A stretch of 64,000 nt of DNA from Ascarosepion bandense (lineage: Eukaryota > Mollusca > Cephalopoda > Sepiida > Sepiidae), in NCBI GenBank assembly GCA_037127315.1, contig JBBBDQ010001918.1, forward strand, positions 3,925,001-3,989,000, read 5' to 3'. Below the pieces are notes generated by a model. That model was not told where the DNA came from, made no database searches, and saw only the letters and a program-made list of their open reading frames with translations. Of the stretch, positions 40,591 through 51,239 are shown in pieces. Every line of letters starts with the position of its first letter. Position 1 is the first letter of the stretch. Position numbers and translations under genes: made by a program.

Positions 40591-41783
40591 CTATTAAAAT
40601 GCAAATAGGCTGAAAATATGACGACTTTGATCTTTGTAGAAAGAAATGCTGTAAGATGTTTATGATGTTGCCGCTTGCTTGGAGATAAAATTGCGATAGA
40701 AAACTTTTGCGACATGTTTATAAGGAAACGTTCTATTACATACAGGTATGTTAAAAATAGTATTATCGTTATATAACATATGTATGTAAGATGCAAATAC
40801 ACAGAAACATGTTATATATAAATTATTTCTAAAGAGTTAATGAATTTATTTTTAACATCTTTATTACTTCATAAGTTATTATAGTCGATATTTCGTATTT
40901 GAAATAGACGCCACATTTGTCTCTTAAATCTGTACCTCAAATAAATCGCTGAAAGAACCGCACCTCATGAAGGAAAAAGGCTCTAAACTAAATAAAAACA
41001 GTTTTATTGGCAAAATGTTTATGTTATTATTATGAGAATAGATAAAAGTATACTTTAGTTATTTTTAAAAAAATTTAAATTCTTTCTAACACGTTCGAAA
41101 TTTTAGTAGAAAATCTTGTTTTTCTTTCGTCCGTGAGTGACGTAAATTTTACAAAGGTTTATAACGGCAAACGTAATATTACGCAAGGCATTTTTTTGCC
41201 GGTAAAGGACATTAATTTGGAAATTCTTGTAAAAATCAAATAATGGACTGATAAAAATATTATATTGATAAAAATTTTAGGGCTTATTTATAATTGACTG
41301 AAATCATTTTTGAAACAATTATTTTTAGAAAATCTTGGTAAAAAAAAGTTTCTTTTTACATATGTTACCCCACCACTAATTAATTTTCGGAAATGTCTAA
41401 AAATTCGCGATCGTTTCCCCATAAACCTAATATTAATTAAATTTAGAAGTCATTGGGGAATGCTAATCAACTGTCTTTTGCCTTCAAACTTAGCCGATTT
41501 TTAGAAAATCTGCTCTGCATGCAATAAAACTACGTCATTTTTTATTTAGACAAACATTTAATTGCTTTTATATACAATATAGATTAAGGATATCATAGTC
41601 TGAAAAGAAAGAAAAAATTAATGAATAATGAATTTTTACAAGAATTGTTTTCATTTTTATAATTTTTTATTATAATAATTTATAAAGTTTCAAAAAAAAT
41701 TTAAAATTTCCTCCTTCATCGTTAACGCTAGTGTTAAATTAGGGCATGAAGACTATATTTACTAATCGAAAATTGAAAGGGTT
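40591..41783. other. No recognisable gene
   Basis: AT-rich, few repeats. Short frames such as 41310-41504 carry no recognisable motif. Confidence 0.4.
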
Positions 41784-42147
41784 AGCGGCCGAAATGTGGT
41801 TCTACAGAAGGATGCTACGGATATCGTGGACTGAGCATACAAGCAACGACGAGGTGTTAGAAAGAATGGCAACAAAAAGGAAATTGATGCTGAGCATCAG
41901 GAAGAGACAACTGAAGTTCCTGGGACATGCAATGAGGAAGGAGAGCCTGGAGAACCTAATACTGACTGGACAGATAGAAGGAAGGAGAGACAGAGGAAGG
42001 CAGGGACTGATCAGGTGGATGACAGAACGGCGGTTGCCAGGAGCAACAGGAGCAAACATACTAAGAGCCACAAGGGATAGGGAGACGTGGAGAGCCATGA
42101 TCGCCTACGTCCTGAAGGGACAGGGCACATAGAAGAAGAAGAAGAAT
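41784..42147 (+). mobile_element. RTE copy, 5'-truncated, young
   Basis: From GCGGCCGAAATGTGGTTCTA to the (GAA)n tail. Encodes AAEMWFYRRMLRISWTEHTS, RKRQLKFLGHAMRKE, then LIRWMTERRLPGATGANILR and DRETWRAMIAYVLKGQG. Almost identical to 9985-10360 except for an 18-bp deletion after GRRDRGRQ. No clear target-site duplication seen. The open frame's N-terminal ~13 residues are flanking DNA. Confidence 0.85.
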
Positions 42148-42489
42148 ACAAATAATTTAGGCAATGGATTTTTAAAATAATTAAAACCTTTGAATTGTGC
42201 GCGTATGATGATCTGTATTTTGTTTTTACGGGTGGCCGTACATGACATATATATTTGAAAGGTTACGTGTGTCAAGGGTTGCACTCCATACATAAAAAAA
42301 ACAAAAACAAAAAACTATATAAATATTTTCGGCAGGGTACAATTCTTTCATCTCGCTTCCGTGTTTCCTATGACACACGTTTCAACATTCAATGGGCTTT
42401 GCAAATCATCCCTTCAAAATTTAAACTAAGTTTATATTTTAATTCCTAATTTCGTAATTTAAAAAAAAAGTAATTGAGAAATTCACAAT
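42148..42489. other. No recognisable gene
   Basis: AT-rich spacer. Confidence 0.4.
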
Positions 42490-42613
42490 TTGTGGAGGTA
42501 CCTGTTTAGGATGTGGTTTCCGGCTTTCTCTTTTCCAATCATTTCACTCTCACGTAGCCCCATGCACATCAGTGTCGTTACCGCCTTGCTCGGGGTGATA
42601 TGATTAAAAAAAA
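42490..42613 (+). mobile_element. SINE-3 3' part with tail
   Basis: Starts at CCTGTTTAGGATGTGGTTTC; tail CACGTAGCCCCATGCACATC...CGGGGTGATATGATT and an A tract. 5'-truncated. Confidence 0.85.
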
Positions 42614-43546
42614 AATCTGTCGTTAGATAATTTCATTCTGTTATTAAAATGTAAATTTTTTTAAAAATAATTTTTGTATTATTCTAATTTTTATTTTTCA
42701 TAAAGCATCTTCAAACATAAATCTATAAACCTAAACTAAGTAAAATTCTTTAAAATACTGGATAATTGCTGAAGATATTGTGTTAATTTTTTTTATTTTA
42801 ACATATAGTTGAAAATACAAAAAAAAGAAGATTAAGCTTATGTCTAATTCTTCCGTACTTAGCATTTTGCACGGCTTCCGTCTGTCATGTCAATTATCGC
42901 CTTTGATAAGCCGATGATAACCCCGATAACAAGGCTAGCGTAATTAAGAAACGCTTTTATAGTACAATTGTGGCAATAAGCAAGTAATTCTTTTTTCAAC
43001 TCAGATTAACGTAAATTTAAATTCGGTAATTTGAAAAAACAATGTGTCAGCGAGGTGTATTTTATTTTTGCAAGAGTTTTTAAAACCGAGAGTTGACTTC
43101 TGTTTACCAAATGTGTCGATCAATGAAAATAGCCGAGAAATTGAATTTTTTTTTAATTAAAAAAAATTTAGATTCCGATCAATATAATTTCGGTTCGCAA
43201 TTCACCAGAGTATTTTGCTTACTGGAATTATTTAATTTAATCTCTTGGCTTTCATTTAAAGTTAAATTTAAAGCTTCAAGAAAACTTTTTTATTTTAAAA
43301 AATTCCATTTAAAATTAGGTATCGAAAATAAGTGGAGGTACCTAGTATTAAACATCGTGTATTTTGTCTATTGATCTGCGCATTCGAAAAATCTTAGTAA
43401 AGAAAATGCGCCGGTCGATTTAATAAATGAAAATATGGTGTCTATTTGAAAGACGTGTTATCAGTTATAATATATATATATAAATTATATATTTAAAAAG
43501 CGCGGTAACACACATTCAATGACATATATGTATATATATACCGATC
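42614..43546. other. No recognisable gene
   Basis: AT-rich. 43093-43374 is open for 93 codons but shows no domain. Confidence 0.4.
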
Positions 43547-43672
43547 GCCCATAGCTCAGTGGTAAAATCGCCGACTGATGTCAATTTGGTCGGGTTTCAA
43601 TCCTGACTAGGAGCAATCGAATATCTAACAGTACTGATGGGCTGCGAAACAGATCTTTCTGTGGATAACTAC
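43547..43672 (+). mobile_element. SINE-1 head copy, best tRNA-like boxes
   Basis: CGCCCATAGCTCAGTGGTAA is a good pol III A box, and GGTCGGGTTTCAATCCTGAC has the B box. Then GTACTGATGGGCTGCGAAAC and GATCTTTCTGTGGATAACTA. Family R follows within 15 bp. Confidence 0.8.
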
Positions 43673-43684
43673 TTGTATATTATT

Positions 43685-44225
43685 ACTTTAGAACATCTAC
43701 AAAATTGTAGATTTTGTATCGACTTTGGAAGAACAATGTCTCACCAGGTAGTTAATAATGATAGTAATAAACGTTTTATTAAAAAATATTAAAAGTAAAA
43801 CACCACTTTCTTTTATTTTTAGAAATCTTTTTGTACGAGGTAAAAGATATTAAAAAGAGGGGGAAAAAGGAAAAGAAAGAGGGTAGAAAAATGAGAAAAT
43901 AAAATGATAAAACAGAAAAAGGAGAGAAAGAGGAAAGGAAAAGATACAGAGTAACTAAAAAGTAAAGAGGGAAATAAGTGAGAAAGTATTGAGAGGAAAA
44001 AGCCAATGAAAACGGCTCAGAGAGAGAAACTTTAAATTCATGTAGGAAGTGAATTGTAGGCAGATATTGATATCGGTTACATGGGGTTTGGGTTCAAATA
44101 TAAAACAATTAAACTTCTATAAAGGAAAAGGAAAGAAACTGGAGAGAAAATAGAAATGGATAAGAAAGAGAAATTTTAAATTTTGGCCGGAAGTGAACTG
44201 CAGATAGACATAAACATCGATTACA
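43685..44225 (+). repeat. Family R dispersed repeat, copy 3
   Basis: 43695-43757 (minus) is a decayed hammerhead-like fold: core CTGGTGA and GATA instead of CTGATGA and GAAA, with stem III CAAAA/TTTTG intact. Then the purine-rich part with AAATAAGTGAGAAAGTATTG and AAAGCCAATGAAAACGGCTC. The last part (GGAAGTGAATTGTAGGCAGA) is duplicated near 44195. Confidence 0.55.
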
Positions 44226-44234
44226 CTGTTTTAA

Positions 44235-44590
44235 GCTAAACCCACCCTTTTACAGTTAAACAAATAAGATGTAACCGTAAATTCTACTCCAACAGCTTCT
44301 TTTCTCGCGCTTCCCGCCTGTGGAACTCCCTTCCACAAGTCTGCTTTCCCGACAGTTACAATCTCCAGGTGTTTAAATGTAGGGTCAATAGACACCTCCT
44401 ATCACACTAACTCCCAACTATTCTCAGAACACTCTCATCTACCCAACCCTCATTGTCAGTATCCTTACCCGCCTATCACCCACCCTCTGACATTTCCTAT
44501 ATTTAATCAGCCTTTCTCCACTCTACGTAGCCCCCTGCGCAGTAGTGGCAGTGACATGCCTTGCTCGGGGTGAAACGCTTATAAAAAAAA
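44235..44590 (+). pseudogene. LINE-A C-terminus, UTR and tail
   Basis: Encodes, with breaks, PFTVKQIRCNRKFYSNSFFS, RASRLWNSLPQVCFPDSYNL and QVFKCRVNRHLL. UTR with CATTTCCTATATTTAATCAG; tail CTACGTAGCCCCCTGCGCAG...CTCGGGGTGAAACG. The tail combines LINE-A and SINE-3 features. Confidence 0.8.
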
Positions 44591-44770
44591 TAAAAAAAAA
44601 TCCTTTGGCAATTTTTTAAAAGATAGAATCACATACACAAACAGAGAAACTATTCATAAAGCATAGATTGGAAGACATTTTAAAATAATACACGAAGATA
44701 TAAATTCATTAGACCTAATATAATAAATTGAAGAAAACTAAAGTTCAGTAATCATTTTCTTGAAAATGAG
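44591..44770. other. No recognisable feature
   Basis: AT-rich spacer. Confidence 0.4.
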
Positions 44771-45462
44771 AGGAGAAAATGGCAGACCAGTAAAGTCGGG
44801 TAATCCAAAATGGCAGACTAGTAAAGACGGGTAATCCAAAATGGCAGACCAGTAAAGACGGGTAATCCAAAATGGCAGACCAGTAAAGACGGGTAATCCA
44901 AAATGGCAGACTAGTAAAGACGGGTAATCCAAAATGGCAGGCCAGTAAATACGGGTAATCCAAAATGGCAGACTAGTAAAGACGGGTAATCCAAAATGGC
45001 AGACTAGTAAAGACGGGTAATCCAAAATGGCAGACCAGTAAAGACGGGTAATCCAAAATGGCAGACTAGTAAAGACGGGTAATCTAAAATGGCAGACTAG
45101 TAAAGACGGGTAATCTAAAATGGCAGACTAGTAAAGACGGGTAATCCAAAATGGCAGACCAGTAAAGACGGGTAATCCAAAATGGCAGACCAGTAAAGAC
45201 GGGTAATCCAAAATGGCAGACTAGTAAAGACGGGTAATCCAAAATGGCAGACCAGTAAAGACGGGTAATCCAAAATGGCAGACCAGTAAAGACCAGTAAT
45301 CCAAAATGGCAGACCAGTAAAGACGGGTAATCCAAAACGGCAGACTAGTAAAGACCAGTAATCCAAAATGGCAGACCAGTAAAGACGGGTAATCCAAAAT
45401 GGCAGACCAGTAAAGACGGGTAATCCAAAATGGCAGACTAGTAAAGACCAGTAATCCAAAAG
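44771..45462. repeat. 31-bp minisatellite, ~22 copies
   Basis: Unit contains AATGGCAGACCAGTAAAGAC followed by GGGTAATCCAA. Variants: CTAGT/CCAGT and GGGTAAT/CAGTAAT. 31 is not a multiple of three, so the minus strand reads a 31-residue peptide cycle through all three frames (FWITRLYWSAILDYP...), all stop-free. Confidence 0.97.
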
Positions 45463-46204
45463 ATATTATCCAATTAATATAAATTATTACTTAGATGAAA
45501 GTAGAAAGCTCTTTTGAAATTATCCCGAGCATTATAAAATATCGAGAGAAAGGCTCAACGCATATTTAGACGGGTATACATCGAGATTTATTTTGATGGT
45601 AAGTAAATTTACACTATCGATATAAATCTTGATTTATACCTGTCTAACTATGCATTGAGTCTTCCTCTCAATATTTTATATATCATTATTATATTATTTC
45701 ATTATAAATCGATTTCTTCTATGGTCGCACTACCTACCAAGTCTGCAGGAGGACCTAAGGCAGGTCGTGGTGTGTTGCTATGGCTCCATTTCATGTTTTT
45801 TCCTACCCCGCTAACATTCCTAGCGTTACATAGATAAAGTTCTTCTTAGTGTGTGGGCTGTACTTAAGACAATTTTTGTATATCTCTTAAGCTGGGTTTC
45901 CAGGTGTTCTTTCAATGTTTTTTTTTCCCATTTTTTTATTATTCCAAGTGCACACACTATCACTGGTACGATACTTGTTTTCAATTTCCACATTTTTCTA
46001 TTTCAATTTCCAGGTCTTTACATTTTGACAGTTTTTCGAATTCATTAGTTGCTATGTTACAATCCGCTCGACAATCCATATCAATTAATAAGCAAGTTTT
46101 TTTATTTTTGGTTGTTAACAATAATGTCCGGCCTATTTGCTTCAAATGTTGTCTGTATAGATAGTGTAATCCCATTGAATGGTGATATTATTATCATCAT
46201 CTAT
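45463..46204. other. No gene; weak inverted segment at 45540-45660
   Basis: AATATCGAGAGAAAGGCTCA (45538) and an inverted relative (GAGTCTTCCTCTCAATATTT, 45656) flank an imperfect foldback of ~130 bp. Nothing coding. Confidence 0.4.
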
Positions 46205-46702
46205 CTAAACTTATTTATGAATGGAACTTTGTCTGTGTGTGTGTGTGTCTGTATCTGTGTGTGTCCGTTACCTATAGACTCCGAAACGGCTGAACCGATT
46301 TTCTTGAAAATTTACACAGTTGTACTATAAGCGTCTGCGAGCGTTCTTACCCCCGATAAATACCGAAAATCGATAATCGAAAAATCGGGTTATAGAAGGA
46401 GTGGTCCGATTTTAATCAAATTTGATACACTTATAGACAAAGACATAAGAAACGATATTCAGAAGTTTCAAGGTTGCAGTTCTTACAATAGCGCAGAAAA
46501 TTTGATATCGATACCAGGAAATCAAAATTTGACTTACATCCATTTATTTTTCTTTCAGTCTACGTTTTCACTTTAACTGGAAACAACTATTGCTTTTTAG
46601 TCTTTCGTGCGAACGTCCAAAGAGTCTGAGCTCCAGGACCATGGATTAATTTGAAAGCTTTCATTACACCCGAGCAACTCCGGGGCTATACTGCTAGTTA
46701 TT
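46205..46702 (-). mobile_element. Element T, copy 2
   Basis: Reverse-oriented: minus strand starts TAGCAGTATAGCCCCGGAGT and ends GGTTCAGCCGTTTCGGAGTC, TATAGGTAACGGACACACAC. The fullest copy; lacks the (TA)n of copy 1. Confidence 0.8.
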
Positions 46703-46974
46703 ATTAAAAAGAAATTATAAGGGGGTCTCTGTTTAATTTTGTATTATATATTTTCAATTTTCGGATAAGATGTTGAGTACAGTGCTTGAAATTGTGGATA
46801 AAATGTCCGAAGATTATATTTTATTGCTTGTATGAGTACTTTCGACTTTCTCGGTCATTATCAAGAACCGGTGGGCTATCTCTGGGGATTCAAACAAAGG
46901 AAACTCTAACTTAAAAAATGGCTAATAAAGCTTGGAATGGATAATAGCTTGCAATGGATAATAGCTTGGAATTG
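46703..46974 (-). other. Degenerate PLE-like stem-loop region
   Basis: Minus strand at 46815-46865 reads GGTTCTTGATAATGACCGAG, AAAGTCGAAAGTACTC, a layout shared with decayed PLE ends (3803, 21990). Otherwise unrecognised. Confidence 0.35.
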
Positions 46975-47095
46975 TTGAACGCAGAGTCGAGTTCTAATTC
47001 CCGTGGAGTCCGTTAGATTCACTTCTACACAAATACCCTCAGAGAAAAAATGAATCTATATCTCCTTCCCCAATTATGGGTTAATTAGTAAGACT
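46975..47095 (+). mobile_element. SINE-2 head half
   Basis: AACGCAGAGTCGAGTTCTAA, TAGATTCACTTCTACACAAA, CTCCTTCCCCAATTATGGGT. Truncated before the body. Confidence 0.65.
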
Positions 47096-47244
47096 TCAAT
47101 ATTTAAACCATTATTATGTCTAAAAATATCCTTCAATCTAAAAATATTTTCTGACTTTAAATAACAACCAAAGAAATGATAAAGCGTATAAAGACGAACC
47201 AGTTAGTTTAATTCCACGACTTCATATTTTTAGTGTGGAACCTA

Positions 47245-47995
47245 TATTCAAGAGGATGCCTGTCCGATCATTAAGGTCTTAACCTGTTGAATCTGTCTTC
47301 CATCCGCAAAATATTCCACCCCGATCACTAGAGTCTTAACCTGTTGAAGATATCTTCCATCCATAAAATACCCCATTCCGATCAGTAGAGTCTTAACCTG
47401 TTGAAGATATCTTCCATCCATAAAATACCCCATTCCGATCACTAGAGTCTTAACCTGTTGAAGATATCTTCCATCCATAAAATACCCCATTCCGATCACT
47501 AGAGTCTTAACCTGTTGAAGATATCTTCCATCCATAAAATACCCCATTCCGATCATTAGAGTCTTAACCTGTTGAAGATATCTTCCATCCATAAAATACC
47601 CCATTCCGATCACTAGAGTCTTAACCTGTTGAAGATATCTTCCATCCATAAAATACCCCACTCCGATCGCTCGTCTCTTAACTCGTTGAAGTTATTTTCT
47701 ATCCACAAAATACCCACCATCACTAGAGTCTCAACCTGTTGAAGATATCTTCCATCCATAAAACACCCCACTACGATCGCTAGTGTCTTAACTCGTTGAA
47801 GCTATCTTCTATCCATAAAATACCCCATTCCGATCACTAGAGTCTTAACCTGTTGAAGATATCTTCCATCCATAAAATACCCTACTCCGATCGGTAGTAT
47901 CTTAACCCGTTGAAGATATCTTCTATCCACAAAATACCCACCATCACTAGAGTCTTGACCTGTTGAAGATATCTTCTATTCTCTAAATGCCACAA
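47245..47995. repeat. 57-bp minisatellite, ~13 copies
   Basis: Unit with CGATCACTAGAGTCTTAACC, TGTTGAAGATATCTTCCATC, CATAAAATACCCC. 57 bp equals 19 codons; the minus strand is open for 137 codons (47248-47661) as repeats of MGYFMDGRYLQQVKTLVIG. The first half is homogeneous and the second half (47662-47995) diverged with short units. No promoter or known protein repeat of this type recognised. Confidence 0.95.
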
Positions 47996-49544
47996 AATTG
48001 TCTTACACTCTAAAAATATTTTCTGATTTTAAATAACTTTCAAATGTTTGATAAGCTTTAAAAAAGGAATCATGGAAAAGAATCATTGCCATGTGATAGT
48101 TAACAATCGAATGACTGGATTGTTGCCGATCAGCATCGGAAAAAACTCTGAAAACCAAATCCATGCTCTTATTAAAAACAATAAAAATGAAACTAGCGTC
48201 AGTACAACTCACTCCCCGTCCTTAGTCACCCCTGTGTCAAGCACGCACGTGAGTGTGTTTGATACGGGACTGAATCGAAGAATTCTCTAGATTCTCGGAC
48301 AGATCTGCGAAGTTTTAACGAAAATGACAAGCGACTAGTGCCAGATTTCTTGGTCAGAAACCAAATTCTACAGAGACGACAGGCGTCCGAAATAACATAC
48401 CAAAGAGATGAAAGCGTAATTCCGAAGGGAACTGGGTAAGAGAGGGCCTAGGAGATAGATCTTGCCGAAGAGAGAGATAAACATTGGAACTGACAGACAC
48501 GTTGGTACGGTGACAAAAAACATGCGAAAAACGGTCAGATTATATTCCGCACAGTTCCCTTCTTCTTTGTATTTTTCTAACTGTGTAAATATAAACGTTT
48601 TCGACAGATATACTCTTTGGGCTTGGAATCGTGCAATTTTGTTTTCCAAATGAAGAAAGATGAAAACAATATACGACCAACGATATACTCTTGCTCAAAA
48701 TATCAATCACAAGAAAGTGCTCAAACGAACTATATAATCAATTAACCAACTAAAGCACACAAAATAAATTGCACACCAGCAAAAAGGGATTCAAACGACT
48801 TCGAAAAAACCCAACTAGGAAAAATTCACGAGTCAGTGCGAAAAGTAAATTCTGAATCCTGATTCGATTAAAAACAGCAAGTTCATACATGACGTATTTT
48901 CACGCCTAGCTGTAAAAAGCTTCGCTGGAGCCGGCATCATGAGAAATTTCAATATTTAAACCATTCTACATCAAAGTCAGTCTGTCAGATGGAAACAATA
49001 GCTGACAGCATCTCACCATGTAAAGAAGAAACCTCAAGCTGATTCGCCCTTATTACCATTTTTTTTCTTCTTTTTGCACTCTGCACCAACCCGGACATAG
49101 GTCACGCCACAGTTTCATTCGACCTCTTCTTCCAACGCCCTTTTCTCCATTTTTACACCACGCCGCTAAATAGGACAAGCAACAACCAAATGAACGTGTT
49201 GAGTACCACTCCTTTATTTGTTTTGCCTTCTCTTTCTCTCAACCTGTCGTGACCTACTAAAAAGAGGAAGGAACAAAGCCTTTACCTTCTGCTACTACAC
49301 AACCGTGAACTCTAAACTCATGCGGATATTTTTAAATACCTACATTCCTCTACGAAGATTTTAACTACCTAACTGCATGCATTTTCTCAATGAAAAATTT
49401 TCTTTTTGCAAATATATTATAGTTTTCAGTTAACATTTTCAGTTGTCATTTTGTAAATAAATATTTGCTTTAATGTACACACGAAATATTTCATCCTTTC
49501 ACATTTCGACAACTAATATTCAAACTTCTGATATTTAAATTGTG
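47996..49544. other. Low-repeat stretch without recognisable gene
   Basis: Unique DNA. Small frames (48048-48290 plus; 48368-48649 minus) lack motifs. Confidence 0.4.
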
Positions 49545-49900
49545 GGGACTTCAGGCCTGTTTGGCACAGGGCCAATTGGGCTCAAGCCGCATTCACCCTG
49601 GTCGATGTTGAGCCGGCTTTCTCCCCGATGGAGACAGTTGCCCTAAAACAAATCCCAATGAAACTATGAGTTAAATACCATGCTACAGTAGTGGCGATCA
49701 AGTAACTTAGAGGGTTAGAGGGAGATGACTCATGACTACCAAAAAGAGTCTCTATGCAAGGAATGAAAATGATATAGCCCAGTGATTGTAATAAAGGGTT
49801 CGGTTTGAAATTCCTAGCACCTGAAGAAGGCCGGAGCGTACAACGGCTGAAATGTCGTACAAATGACAACAAAGATGAGGACAATAGTCCGAATAATGTA
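49545..49900 (+). mobile_element. PLE terminal (pLTR-like) segment
   Basis: At 49819-49860 CACCTGAAGAAGGCCGGAGC, GTACAACGGCTGAAATGTCG TAC has the CTGA.GA...GAAA order with short stems, typical of decayed hammerhead regions at PLE ends. Upstream sequence is GC-richer than neighbours. No coding part attached. Confidence 0.4.
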
Positions 49901-49944
49901 AATAGTGTAAATATTATATCAGAAATATAGACAAATATTAATAG

Positions 49945-50045
49945 CGACCCACTGCGGAAAATCGTCTGCTCAGTCAATCATGTTTCGAGTGAGAGATGAT
50001 CGTCCAAATGTGTATCATGTCTGGCACTTAACGGACTGAATGTGA
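49945..50045 (+). mobile_element. SINE-2 3' fragment
   Basis: GACCCACTGCGGAAAATCGT, TCAGTCAATCATGTTTCGAG, TGGCACTTAACGGACTGAA. Confidence 0.7.
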
Positions 50046-50149
50046 GATGATCAGTCTTATTCTTAAATCTAATGAAACTCAGTCTTGTTGCATTACGTTA
50101 GCTGATGCAACTGCTACTTCTGCTAAAGTTGCATCTGCGGGTCACTGAT

Positions 50150-50540
50150 TTTTGCCAAGCTGTATGGAGGAAAACAAGGCGATATATTTGACGCCCTTAG
50201 ATGTATCAAGTCTCTGCTGCAACATCGACAATAAGTTACAGTCTAAAAAACTGCCCCCAACTGAACGGTCAACTTTTTCCATTGTCTCCATGTCCATTTT
50301 CAAGTTATTATTTGGAAGACTTTAGGTGATTAGCAACTCGATCCTTGCAGTTGGGTTTGGGAAATGAAAAACGGTACGTTAGACCCTGTTCTGACCTATC
50401 TTGATCCTGCACATGAGAAACTACTGAAGTTTATGCGCTGTTAGTGCAAGATTTCGTCCAAGAGATCTTGCAGCACAAATATCTGCTCTCGCCGGAAACC
50501 CGGTCTCACGTGCGTAACAGCATTCAGTAGTTATAGGATA
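50150..50540 (+). pseudogene. CXC-cysteine-domain gene fragment (decayed)
   Basis: One frame with five in-frame stops and no frameshift reads FAKLYGGKQGDIFDALRCIK, FFHCLHVHFQVIIWKTLGD, WEMKNGTLDPVLTYLDPAHE, KLLKFMRC, then CKISSKRSCSTNICSRRKPG and LTCVTAF. The order W..KNG.L.P..T..DPAPE.LL...RC.CK...C....CSCRK.GL.C..AC matches a multi-copy invertebrate protein family (tesmin/TSO1-like CXC Cys pattern), often scattered like mobile DNA. Two of its Cys codons are mutated. Retroposed or transposon-carried origin is possible. Confidence 0.55.
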
Positions 50541-51239
50541 ACCGATTGTAAAAACATTAGAGGACAAATGGAAAACGATGTTAATTTATTAAAATTTTTT
50601 TTTTTTAGATATATCACAACATTTACATTGCCTTTTTTTCTATCTTTGGTAGTAGAGTTAGAAGCATTTCAATTCTCGTTTGGGGCATCTGTATTTTATG
50701 CTAATTTCAGTGGTAGTTTGTAGTATATTTTGCGATAGTGCTTCTATTGAAGATTTCAAATTCTATAATTTTTGGTTTTTGTTTCAATGATGATATTATT
50801 TGTTTTGTTATTTTTATAAGTTTCTTCATTGTTAGGGAGAACCAACAGTTCGTTTAGCAAAACAGGAGTTTCAGACCTCAAATTGTTTAGTCGGTTGCTT
50901 GATGTAATGAATTATTTCTGTGCACAGAGTACGATGGATAAATTGTCTTCTAAATAACACAAAAATGAAAATAATATTGACATCCCATTTACCAAAATTA
51001 CACAAAATTTCTGGAATATAAGCTAGTAAATTTATTCAATAAATTTGTTCTTGTTTAAGTTGGTGAACACTGCCATAATACTTACCTTCAGTTCATCGTT
51101 GATGTAACAAGGAATTTTGTTGGTTTTTCGCTCAACTGCGCCCCTCACATATTAAGCAAGGGGGTTGCAGTCCAGGGAGTTAGATAGTCAGATATAAGGA
51201 GTGATATAGATGCAGAAATTGTTTGGCAATCATGACGGA
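50541..51239. other. No recognisable gene
   Basis: T-rich, then unique DNA leading to the LINE-derived satellite. Confidence 0.4.

Noticed and set aside
43547..43672. Functional tRNA gene
   Set aside because: A and B boxes are good but no cloverleaf with acceptor and anticodon stems could be drawn; several dispersed copies show it is a SINE head.
49582..49977. 131-codon minus-strand frame as a membrane protein
   Set aside because: It spans a PLE terminal segment and part of SINE-2 with no recognisable domain.
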